Of a DNA stretch of 64,000 nt, positions 36,470 to 47,299 are shown piece by piece (the first letter of the stretch is position 1; each line of letters begins with the position of its first letter). A program made the position numbers and the translations under genes. The stretch lies in contig MNCI01022386.1 of NCBI GenBank assembly GCA_015680685.1, positions 505,787 through 569,786 of the forward strand, read 5' to 3'. Below the pieces are notes generated by a model. That model was given only the letters and a program-made list of their open reading frames with translations. It ran no database searches and was not told the origin of the DNA. This DNA is from Gnetum montanum (taxonomy: Eukaryota > Streptophyta > Gnetopsida > Gnetales > Gnetaceae).

Positions 36470-39400
36470 ATGTCTTCTTCTCATAGGCATGATGATTCAA
36501 AATTGCCAGTGCCCTAAGAATTCAAAGTGGTATACACTTATCTAGATGAGTTTGTATTTGATTTCACCTTCATCCTACATTAGGATGAGTAGTTACGATG
36601 GAGAGATATTGTGGGAAACATTGTATTGCATCTCGACCGATTTGTTCCTTGGATGTTGCTCCAAACTATTAAGAGGTTGACCATCCAAGACCTCCATGAT
36701 GAATACATTATGTAGGATCATGACGATCGAGATTACCATCCCACAAACACACAATGAAAATGAGATCACTAGGAGAAGCATCATGAAGCTACAAAGGGGA
36801 AGAAGTTCACCAAAACCTTATTTTTGTTAAACCAAGATAACAATGAGGATCCTCCCTTTGGGGGCTCTCAACATGAAGATTTTCCATCCCTTGACTCTGG
36901 TGAAAGATGCTGAAACCTAACTCTACAGTTTGCGATGAACAATTAGGGTTTAGGAAAAAGTGGAAGTTAAGGCAAAGGCTTAGGTAAGCATCATGATTAT
37001 ATAAAACTTGATGATCATGTCTATGACAAGTGAAAAGGAGTTGGCAGATACCATGATGATGGAAGTCCTCCTACCTCTTTATCCTCTTCATCTGCATCTT
37101 CTTCTTCCTCCTTCTAATCTAATTGATATCATAGGAAATGAGATTGTAATGGAGGTGAATGATGGGATAATGATCATAGGCCCTACCATGAACAAAGGGG
37201 TAGCAGGGAACATCATAGGCATCACTAAAATCATGAAAATAATGAGCCCTTGTTGGCAACTTGAAGCATGTTGAACATCATAGAGGTAGTCAAGATTTCG
37301 ACTGGGCATATGAAAGATAGTAGAATCAAGTGGTTGGATATGAACAATATTCCTAGATTTGAGGGGGAATATAACTCAGATACACAGATCCATCTTCAAC
37401 CTTTTATGATGATTGTTCCTTACAAAACATAGAAAATGATTGGAAAAAACTTAAGCTATTCCCCAGGACACTCATAAAAGAAGTAGAAAGTTGGTACCAC
37501 TCCTTGGAGCTAGAATCAATTCACAGATGGAGTATGATGCTTGAGCTATTCAATGATAAATATTAGATGTACTACAAAGTCCCCAATTTGAGAAAGCAAA
37601 TCCAAGGTTGGTGAAAAGAAAAACATGAATTTTTGGATGTAGCCATGGATAGTTATTATTTCCTTTTGCACAGATGTCCTAGTCATGGTTATTCTCAACA
37701 AGAGTAACCTTACCATATCATAAATGGGCTTCAATTTGAAACAAGGAGGGCTCTTGGGGTCTATGCCCAAGGAAAACTATCAGAAATAAGAGTCCATCAA
37801 ATTTAAAGACTAATTGAGTAGGTTGCAAAAGGAGAAGGTGAGTTGAGAAAATGGGAAAGTGCTAAGGAGTATAACTAGGATCCTTAAATTAGAAAAAGGA
37901 AGGATTGATTCTGTGATAGTGAGGAGGAGGCACCATTTGATAAGGTGGTGCACCAAAAAACCTTGCCAATTCAAAAATTTGTGTTTGAAATTTTAGCTAA
38001 GAGTGATAAACTATGGGAATCTTTGGATGAAAAATTTCAAAATTCTATTAAAATTGTAGAAGAATCCAAAGAAAAAGGTAGTGATCATGATTGCAAGAGA
38101 AGAAAAGAAACTGAACGTGCCTACCAAAGAGGTAAGGACAAGGCTGCAATAGTAGAAGAGGTTGTGGAGTTAGAATCATATAATGATGGTGGGTGTCAAA
38201 GTTGCCAATGTGAACATCCCAAGGGATGTTGCCCTACTGTATCACACTTAAAAGAATTTGGGGTGTATGCTCTAAATCCAAGACTAGTATGAAGTCAAGC
38301 ACCTAAAAGGTTGCCTTATCCTCAAGGCAACCCAAGAAAGTTCCATCGACAACAACAAGCTTATTATCCAAGTGGAGCTCCACCACAACCATATGAGTAG
38401 TATTAGCAGTGGCAACACCCATAGTTGTAGGGGATGCCCCTACCAAGGTAGTAGTATCCTTACAAGTAGCTAGATTTGTATGGATACTATGTTTAGCAAC
38501 CAATGTCTCTATGTGACATTACTAGTTATGTATCTTTTCAGCATCCCTACTACCCTCCAAAGTGTAACACCCTACCCTAGCTAGGGCAGGGTGATGGCTA
38601 GGATTAGGCAATCATAGAATAGAAGCATGATAATTAAAACTAATGATGTTTAGAATACAAGATGTTAAGGATGGTCAAATAGTACAAAACTTTTCTACCA
38701 TCCCAAAAACTAAACATACATATCACATTATAAAAATGCATGTTTCTACATAAAGCAAACTACACACTGCTATGCTAAATTACAAAACAAACACATAAAC
38801 ATCCTCGTCATATAGCTAAGAGTATAGAGAGTTTCATAGAATGATATCTAGTCCATATTACTATACATGAAAATATACATTAACCAAGCACTGAAGATTT
38901 TCACCTCCTCTACTCTTCCTCTCCATGCTTGTCTAGGCTTTTATGCCTTTTACCTATAATTAAATAAAGTTAGTACACAATTGAGTGGAAAGCCTTTACA
39001 CTTCCCTTTCTAGATGGTCAACAAGTGCTACATTAGAGGAGAGAAGTGGGGTACAAGGTAACTTTCAACAACTCTTAGTCTTACACATGTGTAAAATAAC
39101 ACATACCATAGCATCCATAATGCTAACCTACTATAATCACAGAGAGATCCATTATCTAACATCATCTATCTTACCCATGTCATCATACCCATGATATACC
39201 ATAAATAGTCCATGATCCACACAATCATAATCCAATTAGAACACATATTACTAATGATATAACTCACAAACTAATACTATCATATGCATAGCCTATATGG
39301 TCGCTAGCATATCCCCGCTCAGTGTAGCATCTGAAACATTTCCATGAGCACTGATAATAGCCATTTCCTATAGGTCTTTTATTAGTCTTTTATTTATCCA

Positions 39401-41560
39401 ATTGGTGCTATAATCTATCAACCTATGACCCATAACCACTAGCCTTCTAGAGGGCTGACAATAGGGATGAACAGACCTATGCCATGTACCGACCATAGGT
39501 ACAAACACAACTATGCTCTCTTAGTCTCAGGATGAGATAGGAGCCTCACCAATGCATCATAGTGCAGGTCAATCCAGACTATCTCCAGTGTTTCTTATCA
39601 CCAACCGGTCCACACCCTCATCCTAGTACCACCCACCAATGACCATCACAAGTGTCATCATGAAAACATGTACATAGTCTAGCTAACTTAAGCCAACACA
39701 TGTCATAAGAAAAATGCACCCAAACAAACATAACCACACATATCGACCCTTATCAATTATAGTCATTCCATGAAAACAATACCATGATTCGTAAAAAAAA
39801 CATGAATACCTTGATATGGAAAAAAATTCTAGACAAATGACCACTATAATAACCTTCAAAATGATATATGTCCAAATAGAAAACTACTTTCACAATTAGA
39901 AAGTACTTCCCAAAATGATCCCAATGACACTAATTTTACCTAAATTAGACTCTTGAAAGAAAATTTATGTGTGTTCAAATTTTGATTAATAACATAATAT
40001 TTAAATAATATATTTAATTACCACTAGGAAGGATTGGAACTCCCAAAAATGCTCACGTGCCAATAGGCCCCATAATTAGAATATTTCAATCATTTGAGTC
40101 TCATCAACACCGCATATCATATTCTATAAGTCCACATCATCCCATACATCACATATATATTAATATCCAATGTGTAACCAAAATTGGACAATTTTGGGAA
40201 AATAGACAAATTAACATGTCCAAGCTTAATCCTTGAGCTATCTGTCCCACATGCCCACATCACATAATCATATACACTAATCCAACACAAAAATATAAGG
40301 AAAAGGTAAAGGAAACCCACTAATTAAAATTGTTGGGGAAAAAAGGTTGAAATAAGCAGAAAACCCTTAAAAATCTAGCAAGACTTTATTTTTCTTCCAA
40401 CAAGTTCTGCACCCACATAAATATAATTGCAACAATCACAAATGCAAGTTCAGAGCAAGAAAAAACCACCCATAAATCTTAGAATTCAGAAAAATGTGAA
40501 ATAGAAGAAGGAACAAGAAAGAAAAACAAAAAAATAGGCTCTTGTGCATTTTTGTAATGCAACAAAAAAAAAAATAGAAATCCAAAACCCAATTTTTGTG
40601 GTAAGCGGTGGTAAGGCAATGAGAAAAGAACAAAGATAAAAACAAAACTATGCTTTTAAGCATATGGTAAAAAAAATATATACATGCAACCTTTTTTCCC
40701 CCTTAGCACATGTCACGTGCAAACAAAATGTTACTTTCACTTTTTTTTTCACTTTATTTTATTTTATTCTTATTATTATTTTTAATGACACATTTTCATA
40801 AGTTATTGTTTCTTCCTTTGCAACTAATATCATGAACTTCAATCATGCATAAAAAACACATTAGGACTCCAAATTAAAATCCATTTGAACCTATGAGATC
40901 CTACTCATACACACTACACATTCACATGCCAAAATCACACATAAACCATAAAGACATATTGGATAAGTGCTCTTGCACCCTAATGCAACACCCCTGCTAG
41001 CAACATCACTTGTTTAAAAAATCACATAGGGCTAGTGTATATAATCATGTTGGTTAAGCATGTAAAGATATCACAATTGTAACATAAAGACAAAGTCTCA
41101 TAACATATAAAATACATTAACTCATCCCCAACAACCCACTGGGACTCCACATGTAATCTATAAATCATAAGTGCATGACTATACCTACTATCTCTAGATA
41201 GGATGTAACATAAAGTATTATAGAATTCATTCTCCATCTAATAGAGGGGAAACCCCATATCCTTATCACCCTCCTCATTCTTCAGCACATGTTCCTCTAC
41301 CCTCAACCCAATTACCATCTAATCCATCCATGCAGGGTAAAATTCCTATGTAGCTACAGCAACGGAACACAAATAGTGTTGTTAAGTTATAGTTGGCCCT
41401 CCAACTAAGTGGTTCAGGAGCTAGATATTGTAAAAGATCAATTTTCCAAACCAATAGCCCTACAAAACCCTCACCTAATTATGCAACTAGTCACTCTATG
41501 TCTCCTTCATCCTCTACATCCATTTCTTTTGAAAGCCCTTCAAACCAAATGCCACCCAAG
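36470..41560 (+). pseudogene. gag of element D (broken, split by insertion H)
   Basis: ATG 36470 (MSSSHRHDDSKLP) aligns with the B start. Parts: N-terminal segment to 36690, Ser/His-rich linker 36980-37250, capsid-like domain 37340-37800 with a frameshift near 37390, coiled Lys/Glu stretch, and open part 37945-38292. That part carries the variant zinc knuckle CQSCQCEHPKGCCP (about 38197-38240). The Pro/Tyr-rich tail begins at 38341, is cut at 38562 by H and resumes at 41216. The piece 41393-41662 is open and runs into protease. Confidence 0.75.
38558..41215. mobile_element. Insertion H: probable solo LTR (38563-41210) with flanking duplications
   Basis: A 2,648-bp insert beginning TGTAACACCCTACCC and ending GGATGTAACA, flanked by CAAAG (38558-38562) and TAAAG (41211-41215). 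TG...CA ends, a 5-bp near-duplication and absence from the same site in A (about 220) support an LTR-type insert. I find no gag or pol in it, so it is read as a solo LTR from another family; TGTAACACCC is common at LTR starts. Orientation is uncertain because both strands give TG...CA. A 40-base A/T-rich stretch lies near 40740-40790. The ORFs inside are unsupported. Confidence 0.55.
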
Positions 41561-42022
41561 ATATACACTATCATTTTAACCCATGCTATATCTACATGGA
41601 TCAAGGCTGATAACCTTTCCAAGAAAAGAGCTAGCTTTGGAAGTCCACTCATCTATTTGTAGATTATTGGAAATGAGCCATGCAAGGCCCTTCTCAATTT
41701 AGGTTTTGATGTCAATCTAATTTCCCATGAAATTTACAATGTGTGAAGCCTACCTCATGTCAAGAAGAATAACATCCATTTGGAATTGGTAGATCAATCC
41801 ACCACTCTTCTTTTGAGATTAGTGGAGGACATTGTGACCATTGTTTATGGGTGGTTGTATCCTATTGATTTCTTCGTAATCAAAGTTAACAATTACAAGG
41901 GGGACTTCTCAATCATTATGGGAGGGGCTTGGTTGATCATTGTTGATGTGAAAATGGGCATCAAAGATCTTTCCCTAGATATTTTCAAGGAAAATGCATT
42001 TAGAAAGATTGAGAAGAAGTAA
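41561..42022 (+). pseudogene. Aspartic protease, element D (inactive)
   Basis: Active-site region ALLNLGFDVNLISHEIY at about 41688-41740: the catalytic D-[ST]-G is now N-L-G. The C-terminal half is open from 41780 to 42022 (LVEDIVTIVYGWLYPIDFF, then GDFSIIMGGAWL), ending with a stop after RKIEKK. It shows the full protease C-terminus that B has lost. Confidence 0.7.
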
Positions 42023-42589
42023 ATTCTATGCATTGCATATAGTGATATAGAGTGCAACTATGTGTAGAAACTCTAGTCTATTAAAAGTATATCAATCAAA
42101 ACATGCAAATAGTGTGTAGATGAATCAAAAATCCAAAAGTGCCTACACGTAGTAGCCACAAAATAGGAGGGTACCTAGTGGTTGACAGCTGATTTTGAGA
42201 GCGACAAACTTTGTATGTAACCTACTAAGAGCCTAACTTGTGCCTATGTTGAAGGCATTGATGAACTAGAGTAAGTTTATCACCAACTATCCAATGATGA
42301 ACTTGATGATATTAGTTGGGAAGAGTTGGAAATCCCTAACAGTTTTAAATAGGAGCCCTCAGAGTTGAAAACTCTACCTACTAACAAGGCAAGCTAGTGA
42401 TAATCAATGTCAACCTTGCTCCTAAGCAAAAAAGGATGATGTTTAAGGTGGTCAAAAAATAGCCAATAACCTTTACTTGGTCATATCCTAAACTCATAGG
42501 GATTGATCTTAGGATATTCTAGCATTGTCTCTACACTAATCTAGCCATGAAGCCAAAGAGGTAGCCACAATGGTAGTTGAACCCAAAAT

Positions 42590-43240
42590 TGAAGTAGATT
42601 ATCAAAGAGGAAATTGAACACCTCCTCAAGGTAGTGTTTAGCTATCTAATTACAACTAGCAAGTGGGTTAGCCCACTTATAATTATGTCAAAGAAATGTG
42701 ACAAGTGGTAGGTCTGTATTAATTTCAGGTTGTTGAACATGACTATGTTTAAAGATCATTTTCCATTGCCATTTGTGGATGAGGTATTGGACACTATTTT
42801 TGGGCATTGTTATTATAGATTTATGGATGGTTATAGTGGCTATAACAAAATTCAAATCATGCTTGAGGATTAGGAAAAAATAAAATTTACAAGTCCCTGG
42901 GGGACTTTTGCATATCATAAGATGCCCTTTGGTCTATGCAATGCCCTTGCAACTTTTCAATATTTGGTCCTGAGCATTTTATAGCAATAAATTGGTAGTG
43001 GGGTGGAAGTCTTCATGGATGACTTTCCCACTTATGGTGCCATGTTCAAGCAAGCCTTGGACCACCTTGAGCAAGTGCTTCAAAGTTGCATGGAGACTAA
43101 TCTTTGGCTCAATTGGCAAAAGAGCCATCTGATGGTCCAAGAGGACATCATGTTGGGACACAGAAAGCATGGGTTGAGGTGAATCCTAAAAAGATTTAAA
43201 ATATCTAAGGAATAACTCACTAATTGGAAATTGTTAAAGA
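42590..43240 (+). pseudogene. Reverse transcriptase, element D (broken)
   Basis: Blocks in order: EEIEHLLKVVFSYLITTSK (42606-42660), FKDHFPLPFVDEVLDTIFG (42748-42805), TSPWGTFAYHKMPFGLCNA (42889-42945), catalytic VFMDDFPTYGAMF (43009-43047, both Asp kept), NLWLNWQKSHLMVQED (43102-43150). Three TAG stops and a frameshift near 43170. Best-preserved RT core of the Athila-like copies. Confidence 0.85.
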
Positions 43241-43800
43241 TGTCTAGTCATTTCTTGGACACACTGGCTACTACTGGCAATTCATTGAGAATTTCTCTAA
43301 GGTCATGAAACCATTGGTTGAGCTCACAAAGAAAGATGCTAAATTCATATGGACCAAGGAATGTGAAAAGACATTCCAGCAGCTTAAAAAGATGCTTGTA
43401 GAGACCCCAATTGTACAAGTAGTTAATTAGTCCCATTTATTTTACATCATGACAAAGGCATCAAACTATGCCTTGGGAGCTATGCTTATGTAGTTGGATG
43501 GTCAAAAACATTCATATTACATCCACTGTGTAAGTTGAAGCATTGTGGGTGCACAACTAAATTAAACCATAATGGAAAAAGTGCTGATGGTAGTGATATA
43601 TTCTTTGGGGAAGTTCAAGCACTATGTGCTTGGATATAAGGTGTTCATGCACACTGACCATAGTGCCATTGACTTCCTAATAAATAAACCAACTATGAGC
43701 CCCATGTCATATGGTGGCTAGTGATCTTGCAAGATTTCAATCTTACAATGGTAGATTGAAAGAGGACTGAGAATGTGGTCACTAATCACTTTTCTTGATT
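43240..43800 (+). pseudogene. RNase H, element D (broken)
   Basis: Connection segment SFLGHTGYYWQFIENFSKVM at 43249-43310. The first acidic region reads MTKASNYALGAM near 43449-43485, so the catalytic Asp is Lys. The Glu region reads IMEKVLMVVIYSLGKFKHYV at 43570-43630 with Glu kept; HTDHSAIDFL follows at 43652-43682 with Asp kept. Unlike A, no internal deletion. Confidence 0.78.
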
Positions 43801-44079
43801 ATAATGGAATAACAAAGAAGATGAGAGCCTACTCTTTGATCAATTTCCTAATGAACTCTTCTTTTTTGAAGCAATAAATGAACAAGTTCCCATTGAACCA
43901 AAATAGTACGATGGCATTCTCACTAATCTTCTTGCTCAAGAGATGCCACAAGAGTTAGACCATCGGGAGCAACAATAGTTTCCTCATTATGCCAAATGCT
44001 TCATGGAGATTAATGAACACCTTTACAAGGTGTACACTAATGGCCTATTTTGTTGGTGTGTTCCTAATGTTTAATAACT

Positions 44080-45187
44080 ACACGTCCTCCAAGACACTCA
44101 CGAGGATCCTTGTGGGGTTCACTATGTAGGAAGATGCACAACCATTAAAATACTGATGCTAGGATACTATTGGCCAACAAACATTAGGGATGCCTACCAA
44201 TTCGTCCACTCTTGTGAACACTATTAATGAGATGGTGGGATGACCGCTCGAATGGAGGAACCTTATTAGTGGATCCAAACACTAAAAGCCTTTGACATAT
44301 GGGGCATAGACTTCATGGGTTCCATCATGCCCATGTCAAATGAAAAGGTGTACATAATAGTCACTGTTGACTATTGTACAAAATAGGTAGAAGTAGCAAC
44401 CATCACCAATTGTACATCTTCCACTTTTGCATAGTTTGTACAACAAAATTTTGTAAATAGTTTTGGAGTTCCACATGCACTAATTTCTAATAATGGTACT
44501 TATTTTATAAGTACTACCTTTCGTAAGCTCATGCAACACTTGGGGGTTGAGCATAAATTAACAACACCCTACCACCCCCAAGCCAATAGTCAAGTAGAGG
44601 TTATCAATAGGGAGATCAAAAAAATATTAATGAGAATAATTAGCAAATATAGGAGAGATTAGAGCACAAAACTTAATGATGCCCTTTGGGCATACCCCTT
44701 AACATGGAATGTCCCTATAGGATACTCTCTCTATGAGTTAGTGTATGGAAAATTACCAACTTTGCCAAATCAATTTGAGCTTTGTACATTTTCAATAGCT
44801 TATGACCTTGAACTTGACTTGAACCTAGCACAAAAAGAGAGATTGATCAATGTTAACATGCTAGATGAGAATCAATTGGTGGTCCTATCCTTGAATGAAG
44901 TTCACAAAACATTCAGTAAACAATGCCATGGTCTTAGGATAAGGAAAGTGGAATTTCAACTTAGAGACAAGGTTTTGTACTAGAACCCCACACATGTACC
45001 TCAACAAACTAAGTTTAAGATGTTGTGGAAAGGGCCTTATATCATTTATGAAGCCTTTTCTTCTAGGACCATGTTGATCTACAAACTTGAAAGCCTAAAC
45101 AAAAGGTAGTTGGTTAACATGCAGCAACTTAAACTTTTCCATGAGCCCACACAAGCTAGTGGAAGTAATTCCTCATTGGATGGATGA
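44080..45187 (+). pseudogene. Integrase and pol C-terminus, element D (broken)
   Basis: N-terminal part 44090-44230; core WGIDFMGSIMPMS at 44299-44338 (first Asp kept), ISNNGTYFIS near 44486-44515 (second Asp now Asn, as in B), SQVEVINREIKKIL near 44588-44632 (Glu kept). The C-terminal extension is open at 44741-44983 (LPNQFELCTFSIAYDLELDL). Stop TGA 45185-45187 after NSSLDG, equivalent to SLDE-stop in B. Confidence 0.83.
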
Positions 45188-47299
45188 GCTTGCTAAATCT
45201 TTTGGATCTCTTTCTTTCAACTTAGTTGCAGGGAAAATGGTCATCTATGATAATGAATAAACTAGCTCTTTAGCTTTTCTACTTTTTTATTTTATACCTT
45301 TTTGTTTTACTCTTTATTATTTTTTTGAAATTTTTGATTGACAACATCATTCATATGTTTTATTTTTCTTGAATATTTTACAATTTCTTTTATATTTTCC
45401 CTTATTTTTAATGAATTTTTCTTGTCTTCTAATAAAATTACTTTATTTCCAATAGGACTCAGTGATGCTGTAGCTTGTTACTAATGGTGGTTTGTACCTA
45501 ATTTTTTTGATTACTAATGTTTGGTTTCTATTTTTGAATTTTAATGATCGATGACTAAGATAGGTTTCTTTTTCTTGGAACATGTAGTGAGTCCATATCA
45601 TCCACCCATCCATGAACTCTATGGTTTTTCTTACTTTGGAATTATGAGGTTCCTTTTCATTAATAAAACTTTAATGAACTTGTGACCTTGGTCATTTTAA
45701 AACTTGCGAAATATTTAAAGGTTTGAAAAGGGTGTGGCTTCAAAGGGATTTAATACTTTTTGTGCCTCTCTACTTGCTTGAGTGCATGTGTGTTTTCATG
45801 GATTTCTTACCATTTCATGTTGACCAATAATAGGACATTGAATAAGTCTTTGCATGGTGTGGTTCCCATCTAAAAAATTCATAAAAACATAAAATTCCAA
45901 AAAAACATGATGGAAATTTAAAGCACATCCCTTAGACAAAATAAATGGGCTACAAGCACTAGTGATGGGACTAGAAAGACATGTTACCGAAACCTAAAGG
46001 GCCCCTCTAACTAAGGCCTTTTCTCACTTCCTACTTCTCTTTTCTTCTTAAATAAGATATGATGGTTATCTATGGGAGCATTCTCATGTCTTGAGGGGAT
46101 AGAATAGTCCTGGAGTGGTGATGAAAAGTCATTGAAAATGGTTGGTTTTGATCTAGACTAAGATTGGACTTTTATCGGGCCATCTAACCATAAATCCATA
46201 AGGGACTTAATGTGACCATGATTGGGAAACCCATTCAACTATCTATCTCATTCATAAGTGCTTTTCATAACTCACCTCACTATCAATTTTCATATTTTTT
46301 AATATCCCTATTTGACATGTTGAAATTCTTAAGTAGATTCTTCGATTTTTGGTCCTTAACTTTTCGTAACCATTAATCAACTATGGGAACCATGGACTTC
46401 TTAGTTGAGGTTATGAAAAGGAAAAAAGGGCATAAGCCTACTATGGGAAGTACCCACTTGAATATCTCTTGGTTGGGCTAGTTAAGTCCCTTATCCTCAG
46501 ACATTTTAGCAATAAAATATTTTGCATTCCCCATCGGTTGCATCTAACTATGTGCTCCTTAAGGCATTTCTTCAATCATTCTCCATATTTTATGAACTCT
46601 CAAACCATCTTCATGTATTTAATGATGTTCTTGGATTTTTGGACTTCCATTTGACTCCAATTTCATTCAAAAACTCTTTGTATTCTTCAAATTTTGACTT
46701 GCTCAATGGTGGTCAATAGTCATATCGACTAGGTCTAGTTGATCCAGCTAACCATGTTGACTAGGCCTCATGAGGCCTAGTCAACACATGGGAAGAATTC
46801 TATAAATAGCTCTCACCACTTAGGAATTTTTTGCTATTTTCTTGAAACCTAAGGGGAGCATTTGCAGTTTTTCAAAGCTGGAAACCTTCCAGAGACCATA
46901 ACTTTCAAACCATTTGTCTAATTCACTTCATTTTTAAGGCCTGCAGCTTTTGGAGGTATGATTTATGTTGTGGGGGCCACAAACCTTAGGTTTCTACTAT
47001 TTTACATCATGGGGGCCACAAACCTTAGGTTTTTGATAGAAATTTTTTTTAGAATTTTTTAAACTTCCCTTTGGGTTTAATGAATAAAATAATATTAAAT
47101 CATAAATCTATGAGAGTTAAACCCTTTCAACACACTCTTGTAAAATATTGAATCAAATAATAATAAAATAATATTTTAAAAAAATCAAACTAGCCATGAT
47201 CACAACTTAGCCAAGTGTAACTACCTCAAGGGATAAGGTGTTCCAAATGTTTCAAAGTTAGACATTAAGTGCTAATCCTTGGTCATGTTGTAATTACAT
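45188..47299 (+). other. Post-integrase spacer of element D
   Basis: Homologous to the A and B spacers. T-rich tract 45280-45430, conserved block 45440-46560, palindrome/TATA module 46755-46808, leader to ORF3. A 23-base direct repeat (46971-46993 and 47010-47032) sits in the leader. No supported ORF. Confidence 0.7.
46755..46808 (+). promoter_or_regulatory. Putative internal promoter module before ORF3, element D
   Basis: A perfect 32-base palindrome at 46755-46786 (half-site TGTTGACTAGGCCTCA) followed by TATAAATA at 46801-46808. ORF3 starts at 47300. The LTR U3 of the family has a palindrome-then-TATA order as well. Confidence 0.55.

Noticed and set aside
46755-46786. Rho-independent terminator
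   Set aside because: The 32-base palindrome lies in a plant retrotransposon, precedes a TATA box and has no T-run; a promoter element is a better reading.
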